Source: Fimbriimonadaceae bacterium
Lineage (GTDB): Bacteria; Armatimonadota; Fimbriimonadia; Fimbriimonadales; Fimbriimonadaceae
Direction of reading: 5' to 3'
NCBI GenBank assembly: GCA_019694835.1
Contig: JAIBBE010000103.1
Coordinates: 1 to 45,096 of the forward strand
DNA: 45,096 nucleotides
Of this stretch, positions 8,206 through 17,236 are shown piece after piece. How positions within the stretch are numbered: position 1 is the stretch's first letter; every line of letters begins with the position of its first letter. The position numbers and the translations under genes are program-made. The notes beneath the pieces were generated by a model. The model had not been told where the DNA came from. It saw only the letters and a list, made by a program, of their open reading frames with translations, and made no database searches.

Positions 8206-9297
8206 ATGGTGCTCAACGGCTCTTACGGAGAAGGGGGAGGTGCTTTGCTCCGAACCGCTCTGGCCGCGTCCGCCATTACCCAGCAAGCCGTTCGCATCCA
8301 CAACATCCGTGGTGCCATGCGGACACAGGGAATCACGTCGGAGGACCTCTGCTTCATTCGGGCTCTCGCGGTGTCGTCACAGGCTCGTGTGGTTGGCGAT
8401 GAACTCGAGAGCAACGACCTGACATTCATTCCGACCCGCGCGCCACGGGGTCTCAATCATCGACTGGACGTCGCCGAATTCGAAAAGGGAACGGTTCCCG
8501 GGAACGCCCTCATCGTGGCCCACAGCCTCTTGCCGGTTTTGGCTCGTGCGGGCATGTACTCGAGGCTGATCGTTCATGGCGAGACCCATAACACGAACAC
8601 CCTGAGCTACGACGCCTTCGAGAGGGTCACGCTCGTGGTTCATCGTCGCCAGGGCCTGCATGCGTTTCCGAACCTTGTCATGGCGGGCTTCGGCTTCGGA
8701 GCACGGGGCGAGATCGGAATCGAAATCGAGCCGAGTGTTCTCCAAGGGCTGGACTGGAGCAAGCGAGGCGATCTCGTCAGCCTCAACGCGGTGATCACTT
8801 TGGCCGACGTCCCCGACTCGGTCGGAGAGCGGGGTGCGGATCATTTTCGCCGTCTGGCAGCGGGTCAAACCATCGAGTCGAAGACCGGGCGGCGCGAGGG
8901 CCTGCCGAAGATTCCCATCGATCCCGAGGTCGACGTACTCACGGTCAGGTCGCGAGCCCCGGGGGCATTCGTCACGATCTGGGCTGAGTTCGAGCGCGGT
9001 TTCGGCGTCGGAACCGCGACCGGTGCCCGCGGGGTGCGCATCGAGTCAGTTGTTGAGAACGCCTACGATAACTTCTTCGGCTGGTACAAGTCCGACGCCG
9101 CCGTCGATCCCTTCCTTGCAGATCAGATGCTGCTGCCAGCGGCCATCGCGGAGTCTTCGTCGGCCTTCACGACGTCACGGGTGACCAAGCGGCTGATCAC
9201 CATGTCATGGGTCATCAAGCAGTTTCTGCCGATCCACATCACGGTGCATGGCCGGGACGGTGAGCCGGGCCTGGTCACGGTGAATCGGGGGCCATAG
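8206..9297 (+). CDS. rtcA: RNA 3'-terminal phosphate cyclase family protein, catalytic His missing
   Basis: RtcA enzymes convert an RNA 3'-phosphate to a 2',3'-cyclic phosphate with ATP. The 363 residues match the family length, with the N-terminal GSYGEGGG motif (Glu9), the inserted domain near 175-265, and the C-terminal FLADQMLLPAA and FLP blocks. Aligned with E. coli RtcA, the AMP-accepting His309 (CHLLTNI) falls on Arg329 (KRLITMS), and the usual Gln of EGGGQ is Ala13. It may thus be inactive, use another residue, or have a binding role like eukaryotic Rcl1. No rtcB is present. It is probably cotranscribed with efp and the cysteine-rich protein. Confidence 0.85.
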   Translation: MVLNGSYGEGGGALLRTALAASAITQQAVRIHNIRGAMRTQGITSEDLCFIRALAVSSQARVVGDELESNDLTFIPTRAPRGLNHRLDVAEFEKGTVPGNALIVAHSLLPVLARAGMYSRLIVHGETHNTNTLSYDAFERVTLVVHRRQGLHAFPNLVMAGFGFGARGEIGIEIEPSVLQGLDWSKRGDLVSLNAVITLADVPDSVGERGADHFRRLAAGQTIESKTGRREGLPKIPIDPEVDVLTVRSRAPGAFVTIWAEFERGFGVGTATGARGVRIESVVENAYDNFFGWYKSDAAVDPFLADQMLLPAAIAESSSAFTTSRVTKRLITMSWVIKQFLPIHITVHGRDGEPGLVTVNRGP

Positions 9298-9321
9298 GCT
9301 TGCGGGTTAACGAGTGAAATC

Positions 9322-9344
9322 CCCTCCCCCGTTGCGGGGGAGGG
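9322..9344. terminator. C/G-rich hairpin after the cyclase gene
   Basis: CCCTCCCCC and GGGGGAGGG form a perfect 9-bp stem with a 5-nt loop, 24 nt after the stop of the cyclase gene. Similar C/G-rich hairpins occur near 281-305 and at 29570-29597, so it may belong to a dispersed family while serving as a terminator. Confidence 0.5.
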
Positions 9345-9470
9345 CTAGGGAGGGAGCGTGGCTCCTAGCTTCCGCCCATATTCTTCACCAGGGCGGACAT
9401 TGAAAGCCGACCTCCGGGTGGGGCCCAAATCCGTCCAGAGAAATGATGGCTACCTGGCCGGCGTCCCCGA

Positions 9471-9541
9471 GTACCGCTGGCGTCCCGCCGGCATGCAGAC
9501 TGTCGGACTGCACCCCTATGCCGGCGGGACGCCAGCGGTAC
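9471..9541. repeat. Long palindrome B, perfect copy
   Basis: Two 24-bp arms, beginning GTACCGCTGGCGTCCCGCCG at 9471-9494 and its exact complement at 9518-9541, flank a 23-nt loop. A near-identical element is at 36619-36688 and degenerate copies are at 30983-31149. It begins 8 bp beyond the stop codon of the minus-strand gene next to it. The rest of 9345-9470 shows no gene. Confidence 0.9.
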
Positions 9542-9549
9542 ATTAAGGT

Positions 9550-10407
9550 CTACTTCTGAAGCTTCAGGCTGATCGTCGTATCACCGGTGACCTTGGCCGA
9601 GCCTTGGCCGCCCATGTCCATGTTCTGATCCGACTTCAGCACACCCTTGAAGCTGATTAGTCGACCCGTTCCCTTCTCGACAAAGGCGGTGGCCTTGTTC
9701 ATGATCTTGCCCGAGATCGACATATCGGCGGGGATTTGCGAGGCAGCGCCGCCCGTGTCTCCGGCGATGTCGGCCATGTTCATCTTCATCGGAATGGTGC
9801 CGTCCATGCTGATCTCGTAGCAGGCCACTTCATCGACCGTGCTCTCGCCGACGAGTTTGGCCGTCATCGTGGCACCCTTGATGCCAGCCGTCTTGTTATC
9901 GGGAATCGGCATGGTCCAGGTGTCGCCGATCTTCACCGCCTTCTCCGGGAAGACCACCATCATCATCGAGTTGGCCATCTGCTGGCTGTTCAGCATCATT
10001 GCAGCCATCGGATCCATCTTGTCCGTCTTGCTGTCGGTGATTCCGCCCCGCTCATCCATCTTTGCCGTCATCTTCAGTTCCTTCGGCAGCATGCCCGCCA
10101 TCTGGTCGCCAATCATGGCGCCGAGCGTGCCTCCAGCTGTCATCTTGAAGTCCGACATGATCATGTCGATGTCTTGCTTGCCGTCCGCGACCTTGCCGTA
10201 CTTGAAACTCAGCTTCATCGTGCTGTCCAAGGTCATGTCCTGGGCACCCAGCTGCGGAATGTCCATGTCCTGCTTGGTCTTGGTCGTCACGAGATAGACA
10301 TCGGTGGTGCCTTCTTTCAGGACACGGGTGAGTTTGATCTCCTGGGGCGTGGCGGCGACACACACGCTCGCGAGGGCGAGAAAGGCAAAAGTTCGAATCG
10401 ATTTCAT
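9550..10407 (-). CDS. Secreted protein of unknown function, Met/Asp/Lys-rich
   Basis: This encodes 285 residues from ATG 10407, preferred over an upstream frame because GAGG lies 8 nt before it and the start gives a clean signal peptide (MKSIRTFAFLALASVCVAAT). The mature part is beta-rich with many Met, Thr and Lys residues and a TGRLISFKGVLKSD segment. It loosely resembles exported DUF6263-type proteins, but I am unsure. It is probably periplasmic or surface located. Palindrome B follows its stop codon and probably ends the transcript. The gene is divergent from the MlaE-type permease. Confidence 0.75.
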   Translation of the reverse strand: MKSIRTFAFLALASVCVAATPQEIKLTRVLKEGTTDVYLVTTKTKQDMDIPQLGAQDMTLDSTMKLSFKYGKVADGKQDIDMIMSDFKMTAGGTLGAMIGDQMAGMLPKELKMTAKMDERGGITDSKTDKMDPMAAMMLNSQQMANSMMMVVFPEKAVKIGDTWTMPIPDNKTAGIKGATMTAKLVGESTVDEVACYEISMDGTIPMKMNMADIAGDTGGAASQIPADMSISGKIMNKATAFVEKGTGRLISFKGVLKSDQNMDMGGQGSAKVTGDTTISLKLQK

Positions 10408-10521
10408 AGACATATCCTCAAGTACAGGCACAGATTGGATCGGCGCCAAAGAGTTGCTCTAGAATACGATCTTTTGTGCCCATTTGGTTGCGCACAACGC
10501 CCCAGCGGTAACATCGGGCGA

Positions 10522-11334
10522 ATGGCCGCCCCCGCCCAGGATGTTCCGATCCATCATCGAAGCCCCGTGCTCGGGTTCTTTGGCGTAATCGGTCATGCCG
10601 TCTTCGGCCTGCTCGTGTTCGTCGGAGAGTGCGCCCTTCTTGTCGCTGACGCGATTCGCCGACTGCTGCGTCGACCCTTCGAAATCGCGGAAACGGTCAA
10701 CCAAATGTCGTTCATCGGCGTCAACTCGGTACCCATCGTCGTACTGACGACGTTCTTCTCGGGAGCCGTCTTGGCCCAGTATAGTGCAGAGATTCTGCTT
10801 CGCTACGGTGCGTCGAGTCTGGCGGGTGCCACGGTTGGAATGGCTGTAGTTCGCGAGATCGGCCCTGTCCTGGCAGGCATCATGGTCGCGGCCCGGTGCG
10901 GATCGGCGATGGCGGCTCAAATCGGTTCAATGGCGGTCACGGAACAAATTGACGCATTGCGCGCACTTTCGGTCCATCCGACGAATTACCTCGTCATCCC
11001 ACGCCTTGTTGCCTCGCTCGCCATGCTTCCTGTCCTCGGATTGGTGGGTATGTACTCGGGCATCATCGGCGGCTACATCGTCGCCGTCGCCCAAGGGATT
11101 CCGGGGGGCGCGTTTATTCAGTCGATTCAGCAGTTCGTCGAGCCGAGCGATATCGGCAAAGGGATGTTCAAGACCGTGGTTTTCGGTCTCATCGTGACGA
11201 TCGTCGCGTGTCAGCAAGGCATGCGCACCACCGAGGGTGCCGTCGGAGTCGGACGCTCGACGACCAATACGGTCGTCATCTCGATGGTCCTTATTTACAT
11301 GGCCGATTACCTGCTTGCGACCGTTTTGTATTGA
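10522..11334 (+). CDS. MlaE-family ABC transporter permease
   Basis: The 270 residues match the MlaE/YrbE permease family, which forms the membrane part of ABC systems that move phospholipids or other lipids between membranes. Conserved features are the long amphipathic N-terminus, the FFSGAVLAQY segment, REIGPVLAGIMVAARCGSA, the MAVTEQIDALRALSVHP cytosolic loop, and GRSTTNTVV near the end, with about five to six hydrophobic segments. The start at 10522 is chosen from homology; the longer frame runs antisense through the neighbour. No ATPase (MlaF) or MCE protein is adjacent, so its partners must lie elsewhere. The metallophosphoesterase gene follows by 24 bp. Confidence 0.9.
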   Translation: MAAPAQDVPIHHRSPVLGFFGVIGHAVFGLLVFVGECALLVADAIRRLLRRPFEIAETVNQMSFIGVNSVPIVVLTTFFSGAVLAQYSAEILLRYGASSLAGATVGMAVVREIGPVLAGIMVAARCGSAMAAQIGSMAVTEQIDALRALSVHPTNYLVIPRLVASLAMLPVLGLVGMYSGIIGGYIVAVAQGIPGGAFIQSIQQFVEPSDIGKGMFKTVVFGLIVTIVACQQGMRTTEGAVGVGRSTTNTVVISMVLIYMADYLLATVLY

Positions 11335-11358
11335 TCAGGAAACCCATCCGGCCCGATA

Positions 11359-12249
11359 ATGGTTGAAGTGACCATGTCCGATGGCAGCCAGCCTCCCAAG
11401 AAGATGTCACGCCGCAAGTTCTTGTCGCGCGCTTTCTTTGGTGCCGCTGCCCTTACGGGTCTTGATGCGTTTCTGATCGAGCCGGGTTGGCTCGAATTCG
11501 TTCAGGTCGATATCCGCGTCCCGAAACTGCCTCCACTGTTCGACGGCTACCGCATCGCCCACCTCAGCGACATTCACTTCATGCGTGGGGTTTCGCCCGA
11601 CTTCGTCCGTGAGGCCATTGCGATGGCCAATAGCTTTCGTCCCGATCTGTTCGTCTTCACCGGCGACTTCTGCGACCATAAGGCTACACCCAAGGTACCC
11701 AGCTTCAAGGGCATCTTCGACGGGTGCCTCGCCCGCGATGGAGTGTACGGCGTGCTGGGGAACCATGATCATTGGCTCGATGCCGAGGGAGTGGTTGACG
11801 AACTTCATCGCTCGACCCCCGTCCGCATCTTGGATAACGAATCGGTGCTGATTTCACGGGGGACGGAGGCGTTCGTCTTGGCCGGGGTAGGCGATCTGTG
11901 GGAGGGCCGAATCGACCCACAGCACGCTTTCTGGGGTCGTGACCCTAAGATGGCGCGCATCATGCTCGCCCACAATCCCGACTTCGCCGACGAAATGGCC
12001 CGCGATCATCCGGGCCAGTGGTGTGATTTGCAGTTGGCGGGACACACGCATGGCGGCCAGTGGAAGGTCCCCTTTGGTGCCGCCCCGATGATCCCGAGCA
12101 AGTACGGTCAGCGCTTCCGCTGCGGATACGTGGTCGGGAAGAGTCACCCGGTCTACGTGACGCGGGGTGTTACCAGCATCAACCGGGGCCGCTTCCTCTG
12201 CCGCCCCGAAGTCACGGGCATTGTCCTTCGCTCGGGCCAAGCTACTTAG
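11359..12249 (+). CDS. Tat-exported metallophosphoesterase (YaeI-like)
   Basis: A calcineurin-like phosphoesterase of 296 residues. The N-terminus has a twin-arginine signal, SRRKFLSRAFFGAAALTG, indicating folded export. Metal-binding motifs are in order: HLSDIHF, TGDFCDH, GNHDHW, a histidine in ARIMLAHNPD, and GHTHGGQ. The layout is that of YaeI/YkuE phosphodiesterases; YkuE is also Tat-exported. Likely substrates are phosphodiesters at the envelope, but the exact one cannot be read from the sequence. The gene follows the permease by 24 bp and may be cotranscribed. Confidence 0.92.
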   Translation: MVEVTMSDGSQPPKKMSRRKFLSRAFFGAAALTGLDAFLIEPGWLEFVQVDIRVPKLPPLFDGYRIAHLSDIHFMRGVSPDFVREAIAMANSFRPDLFVFTGDFCDHKATPKVPSFKGIFDGCLARDGVYGVLGNHDHWLDAEGVVDELHRSTPVRILDNESVLISRGTEAFVLAGVGDLWEGRIDPQHAFWGRDPKMARIMLAHNPDFADEMARDHPGQWCDLQLAGHTHGGQWKVPFGAAPMIPSKYGQRFRCGYVVGKSHPVYVTRGVTSINRGRFLCRPEVTGIVLRSGQAT

Positions 12250-12260
12250 AGTACTTTTGC

Positions 12261-12401
12261 CGGGAACGGGTAGCGGGTAGCGGGAAACGGGGAACGGGGA
12301 ACGGGATGAGAAGGCCGTGTCGGCGAATCCCTCAGTGTGCTTTTGGCGGCCAAGCGTATCTAAACTGAACAGGTACCCGCTACCCGCCACCCGCTCCCCG
12401 G
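12261..12401. repeat. Inverted repeat with 7-bp periodic arms
   Basis: The left arm (12261-12305) is a run of 7-mers alternating CGGGTAG, CGGGAAA and CGGGGAA. The right arm (12373-12401) carries the complement (TACCCGCTACCCGCCACCCG). About 67 nt without an ORF I trust lie between. The two arms can pair over about 25 nt with a few mismatches. It occupies the gap between the phosphoesterase and esterase genes and may be a dispersed repeat or a transcription barrier. Confidence 0.6.
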
Positions 12402-12451
12402 AAAAAGCCCTCTGGATTGAACTTCCCTCTCCCTTGAACGTCAGCGCGGAT

Positions 12452-13198
12452 ATGCTTTCCCTGCTCTTGACCCTCGCTTTGGCACCCCGGAACGTCACAT
12501 TCACCGTCAATGGAGCCGAGCGTTCGATGATCATTTATGGCCCATCTTCGATTGGCAAGACGGGTGCGCCGCTCGTATTCGGATTCCACGGGCACGGCGG
12601 CAACGCTCGCCAAGCGGCCCGGAGTTTCGGACTGCACGAAGCTTGGCCGGAGGCGATCGTGGTCTATATGCAGGGGATCCCGACTCCGGGCAAAACGGAC
12701 CCCGAAGGAAAGAAGAACGGGTGGCAGCAAAGCCCGGGCGATGTCGGTGATCGCGACATCAAGGTATTCGACGCAGCCTATTCCTGGCTCCTAAAGAACT
12801 ACTCGGTCGACACCAAACGCGTTTACTCGATGGGCCACTCAAACGGGGGGCGGTTCACGTGGCTCCTTTGGGGCTTGCGTGGTGAGAAATTCGCTGCTTT
12901 CGCTCCCTCCGCATCGCCTGCCGGGCTTTTCCTTGCCAAAGCCGATCCCAAGCCCGTGTTCATCGTCGCCGGCGAGAAGGATCAGATCGTCGACTTTCGC
13001 GGCATGCAAGTCTCGATTAACGGTGCCCGTCGAAAGCTTGGCATCACGGGCACGCCCGTCAAGAACGGCTATCTCACCACTGAGCAGGGCCCCAATGGCC
13101 TCGAACTCGTCACGTATGTACATCCCGGCGGTCACCAGTTCATCGGCGAGACCGTGCCGATGATGGTCGAGTTCTTCAAGCGACACCGCCAACCTTAG
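12452..13198 (+). CDS. Secreted alpha/beta-hydrolase, PHB-depolymerase/LpqC-like esterase
   Basis: This encodes 248 residues from ATG 12452, giving a short hydrophobic signal (MLSLLLTLALAP). An upstream frame exists but runs through the repeat. Catalytic features are GFHGHGG (oxyanion loop), nucleophile Ser in GHSNGG, the acid Asp in AGEKDQIVDF and the base His in HPGGHQF. The family contains poly(3-hydroxybutyrate) depolymerases, feruloyl esterases and LpqC-type esterases; the substrate cannot be assigned. Its stop codon overlaps the stop of the convergent secretion ATPase gene. Confidence 0.85.
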   Translation: MLSLLLTLALAPRNVTFTVNGAERSMIIYGPSSIGKTGAPLVFGFHGHGGNARQAARSFGLHEAWPEAIVVYMQGIPTPGKTDPEGKKNGWQQSPGDVGDRDIKVFDAAYSWLLKNYSVDTKRVYSMGHSNGGRFTWLLWGLRGEKFAAFAPSASPAGLFLAKADPKPVFIVAGEKDQIVDFRGMQVSINGARRKLGITGTPVKNGYLTTEQGPNGLELVTYVHPGGHQFIGETVPMMVEFFKRHRQP

Positions 13199-14967
13199 GC
13201 AACGCGCAGCCCGTAATCTTCGGTTGCCGCGAAGGAATCGAAGTAAATGAACCGGTCGGCTTCGTGGAAAGTGGTACTGCACTCGACAACGCGGTCCAAG
13301 GCGTCTTGCTGGATCGTTCGATATCCGTAACGCGTACCAACCTCGCGGACGGTATCGACGGGCGCGCACGTCGCGATCTTCTTGCTCACATCACCCGCAA
13401 CGGGCAGAATCTCATGGACGCCGATGCGGCCAGCAAAGCCCGTTCCGCCGCAGCGATCACAGCCCCGACTCTTGGCGAGATGCGGGACGGTGACCGAGCC
13501 CAGATAGCCGTGGATAACGGCTAGCTCCTGTTCAGTCGGCTCGACCTTTGTCTTGCAGTGGGGGCATACCTTCCGTAGCAGCCGTTGGGCCATCACGCCG
13601 ATGAGCGAAGTGCTCAGCAAGTAGGGATCGATCCCCATATCCAGCAAGCGAGGAACCGCGCTTGGTGCATCATTGCAGTGAAGGGTGCTGAGAACCAGGT
13701 GCCCGGTGAGCGCTGCACGAATCGCAGTCTGAGCAGTCTCCTGGTCACGGATTTCGCCAACCAGCACGATGTCGGGATCTTGACGAAGAATGGCGCGAAG
13801 CTGGCTGGCAAAAGTCAGCCCGACCTTCTCATGAACCTGCGATTGGTTGATCCCTTCAATGTCGTATTCGACAGGATCTTCGCAGGTCATGATGTTATTC
13901 GAGATTCGCTTGAGCTCGCTGAGTGCCCCGTACAGTGTCGTGGTCTTTCCGCTTCCGGTTGGTCCTGTAACGAGAATAAGGCCGTACGGCTTTTGGATGA
14001 GTGTCCGAAAGAGGCAGAGATTGTGGGAGCTGAAACCCATCTCGTCGAGTTTCTTGAGGGCAATCGACTTATCGAGTACCCGCAACACAATGCGCTGGCC
14101 GTGGTAATTGGGCAAAACGCTGACGCGCAGGTCTACGGTGCGATTGTCGATGTTCACCGTGATTCGTCCGTCTTGGGGGATCCGGAATTCGACAATGTCC
14201 AACTGGGCCATGATCTTGATGCGCGTAATGACCATCGGCATCAGTTCAGACGGGATCTCGCGCACTTTGGTAAGTTCGCCGTCGATGCGGAATCGTATAT
14301 CGACCTGCTGAAAGCGCGGTTCGATGTGGATGTCGCTGGCCCGCATGCGGATGGCATCGGAGATCACTTGATTCACGAGCACGACAACCGGCCGCATGTC
14401 CTCTTCCGAGAGTTCCTCATGGGCGTGCCCCTTGCCGATCGAACCATCCGAGCGCATTTCGTTCATCGCGCGATTGACGAGCGCATCCATGCTGTTGCCG
14501 GTAGAGGTTGCACGGCCATGCATTTGCTCGATGCAACGAACCAGTCTGTCTTCTGAAGCATAGACGGGTTCGATGCGCATGTGGGTGGCGGTACGGAGGT
14601 GGTCGATGACGTCCAGATCAGTCGGCTCACGCATCGCAACGAGCAGTAAATCGCCCCTCACTTGAACTGGAAGAAGTTGATATCGAGTGCAAAGGCTTCC
14701 CGGGACTTTGGTGAGAGCCTCCAGAGAGGGGGGCTCTTGCTCCAGATCCCAAGCGGGGACCCCTTTTTGAGCCGCCAACGCCATAACGAGGAGCTCTTCG
14801 GTGATGAGGCCCGACTCGATGAGAACAGTGCCCAGGGGTTCGCCCCGTTCCTCTTGCATCTGCAAGGCCCTTTCAAGCTGATCGTGGGTGATCAGCCGGT
14901 GCGCCATCAACATGTCACCCAGTCGCATGCGGTTCACTGAAGTCTCATTCCATACATCGCCAGGCAT
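13195..14967 (-). CDS. GspE/PilB-type assembly ATPase with MshEN domain
   Basis: This hexameric cytosolic ATPase powers assembly of type IV pili or a type II secretion pseudopilus. The 590 residues comprise an N-terminal MshEN-type domain ([20 protein letters not shown], then [15 protein letters not shown]), a middle domain with SDIHIEPR, Walker [11 protein letters not shown], an Asp box, Walker [17 protein letters not shown], a His box, and a tetracysteine zinc site (CPHC and CDRCGGTGF). The frame extends further upstream, but it would overlap the divergent CoA-transferase gene; ATG 14967, GTG 14937 and ATG 14928 are all possible starts without strong SD. No other secretion genes are adjacent; a pseudopilin lies at 21086-22075. 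Confidence 0.95.
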   Translation of the reverse strand: MPGDVWNETSVNRMRLGDMLMAHRLITHDQLERALQMQEERGEPLGTVLIESGLITEELLVMALAAQKGVPAWDLEQEPPSLEALTKVPGSLCTRYQLLPVQVRGDLLLVAMREPTDLDVIDHLRTATHMRIEPVYASEDRLVRCIEQMHGRATSTGNSMDALVNRAMNEMRSDGSIGKGHAHEELSEEDMRPVVVLVNQVISDAIRMRASDIHIEPRFQQVDIRFRIDGELTKVREIPSELMPMVITRIKIMAQLDIVEFRIPQDGRITVNIDNRTVDLRVSVLPNYHGQRIVLRVLDKSIALKKLDEMGFSSHNLCLFRTLIQKPYGLILVTGPTGSGKTTTLYGALSELKRISNNIMTCEDPVEYDIEGINQSQVHEKVGLTFASQLRAILRQDPDIVLVGEIRDQETAQTAIRAALTGHLVLSTLHCNDAPSAVPRLLDMGIDPYLLSTSLIGVMAQRLLRKVCPHCKTKVEPTEQELAVIHGYLGSVTVPHLAKSRGCDRCGGTGFAGRIGVHEILPVAGDVSKKIATCAPVDTVREVGTRYGYRTIQQDALDRVVECSTTFHEADRFIYFDSFAATEDYGLRVA

Positions 14968-15018
14968 TTGAGCGGGTTGCGGCGAAAAGCCACGTACGTG
15001 ATCGGATATCATCCCGGC

Positions 15019-15675
<657 letters not shown>

Positions 15676-15697
15676 CATGAGGGGCAGTTTTCGTGCA

Positions 15698-15773
15698 CTC
15701 GTTGCGCTCCTTTGCGTCCGTGGCGTGAGTCTCCGGGAAGTCTCACGCGGAGGTCGCCACGGTTCGCAACGAG
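15698..15773. repeat. Imperfect nested palindrome
   Basis: Outer arms CTCGTTGCG and CGCAACGAG and inner arms CGTGAG and CTCACG are nested around a short loop; GTGGCG-like sequence between them also pairs. It follows the CoA-transferase gene by 22 bp and occupies much of the 280-bp gap before the DUF1015 gene, in which no gene is seen. It is probably a dispersed repeat and may serve as terminator. Confidence 0.5.
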
Positions 15774-15955
15774 AGGGGTCAGCGCAGCACGGTTAATCAT
15801 CCTGCTACCGGGCCCGTTCTTCCATCGCAGGGGCAGCAAGGTTCTATGACTCGCAAGCCCCCGGGGGGAATGACTCGCCGAGATTGCACCTAACCTGCCC
15901 AAAAACCCGGTGGTCCCGGGCCTTCCGCCGAACCTTGGGTAGACTCGCGCCCGAC

Positions 15956-17236
15956 ATGGCGACGATTCGTCCCTTCAAAGGCTTGCGCTACAGCGCTGTG
16001 GCAGGTCCACTGTCTGATCTTGTCGCTCCACCCTACGATGTGCTGTCCGCTGAAGAGCGCAACGCTTTTGCCGCCAAGAGCCCGCACAACATCGTTCACC
16101 TGACATTGCCCGAACAGCACGAGGACGACCGAAGCAAGTACGTTAAGTACACCAGAAGTGCCAGCCGCCTCGAAGCGATGCGTCGCGAAGGGGTCCTCGA
16201 GGCCGAAACCAAGCCCGCTTTCTACCGCTACACGCAGACCTTCACCATTCCTGGTGAATCCCAGACCTTCAAGCGAATCGCCCTGATCGCCGCGATCAAG
16301 GTCGAACCCTACGAGAAAGGCATCGTCCTTCCTCACGAGCAGACGTTCCCCAAACACAAGGAAGATCGGCTCCGCATCCTTGAAGCGACGCGCGCTCATC
16401 TGGAGTGCATTTACGGCCTGTTCGAAGACGACGGTGGATCCATCTTCCAAACGATCGCGGACGCGCCCTCTGAGGTCGTCGAGTCCGTGACGACCGACGA
16501 CGGCGTTCATCACTTGGTCGAGCGCATTGATGATCCAAGTTCGACCTCCGCGATTTCCGAAGCTCTCGGTCCGAAGAAAGTCTGGATCGCCGACGGGCAT
16601 CATCGCTATGAGACTGCATGCACCTTCCGAGCGGCTCTCGGAGAAAGGGACCACGAGGTTGCTGAGGACTTTATGATGATGGCGCTGAGCAGCATTGCCG
16701 ACCCCGGGCTCGTGCTGCTGCCGACTCACCGCATTCTCAATCAGCTTCCGGAGGGAAGCCTTGAGTTGCTCCGCAGCGCGAGGAACTTCGAGGTGACCGA
16801 AGCTCCCAACAGCGACCTGATGGCCCGGATTGCGGCGATTGATACTGCGGGCGGACGAGCTATTGCCGTAGCTCTCCCCGGAGGCAGTGGACTCATCATG
16901 AAGGTCACCGACTTGGAAGCGTTGCTGGCAGCGGCAGGTGGTGACGAGAGTTATGACCTTCGTTCGCTCGACGTGACCCTGCTGCACCGAGTGATCCTCG
17001 AAGGCCTCCTCGGCATTAAGGGCCTTGACCACATCGCCTATACGCGCGACGCTCAGGAGGCCGTTGACGCGGTCGAGGCTGGGGCAAAAGCCTCATTCCT
17101 CATGAATCCCCCGACCGTCGACGATATGAGGCGTATTGCTTTAGCAGGCGAGAAAATGCCTCAGAAGAGCACCTACTACTATCCCAAAATTCTGAGTGGC
17201 CTCGCCCTCTGGTCCCTCAACGATTACGAAGCATGA
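15956..17236 (+). CDS. DUF1015 family protein
   Basis: This encodes 426 residues, matching the DUF1015 length and its conserved blocks: the N-terminal IRPFKGLRYS and VAPPYDVLS, then YRYTQTF, LPHEQTFPKHKEDRL, IADGHHRYETA and the late SFLMNPPTVDDMRRIA. It is predicted cytosolic. The family is widespread and often near serine-synthesis genes in other bacteria, but its biochemical activity is not established. The start at 15956 is the conserved one; an upstream in-frame extension lacks conservation. The stop overlaps the next start by 4 bp (ATGA), implying translational coupling. Confidence 0.93.
   Translation: MATIRPFKGLRYSAVAGPLSDLVAPPYDVLSAEERNAFAAKSPHNIVHLTLPEQHEDDRSKYVKYTRSASRLEAMRREGVLEAETKPAFYRYTQTFTIPGESQTFKRIALIAAIKVEPYEKGIVLPHEQTFPKHKEDRLRILEATRAHLECIYGLFEDDGGSIFQTIADAPSEVVESVTTDDGVHHLVERIDDPSSTSAISEALGPKKVWIADGHHRYETACTFRAALGERDHEVAEDFMMMALSSIADPGLVLLPTHRILNQLPEGSLELLRSARNFEVTEAPNSDLMARIAAIDTAGGRAIAVALPGGSGLIMKVTDLEALLAAAGGDESYDLRSLDVTLLHRVILEGLLGIKGLDHIAYTRDAQEAVDAVEAGAKASFLMNPPTVDDMRRIALAGEKMPQKSTYYYPKILSGLALWSLNDYEA

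Noticed and set aside
7089..8216. Long minus-strand open frame opposite the cysteine-rich membrane protein
   Set aside because: Composition (His/Asp/Glu-rich, no hydrophobic core) is typical of an antisense shadow in a GC-rich genome.
9358..9546. 62-residue plus-strand frame reading through palindrome B
   Set aside because: Its sequence (YRWRPAGM ... AGGTPAVH) is just the translation of the repeat, and no SD is present.
9736..10521. Upstream extension of the MlaE permease frame
   Set aside because: It runs antisense through the exported-protein gene and has none of the permease conservation; the family N-terminus fits ATG 10522.
14968..15018. Upstream ATG for the CoA-transferase subunit
   Set aside because: The extra 17 residues are not part of the family and would overlap the divergent ATPase start region.
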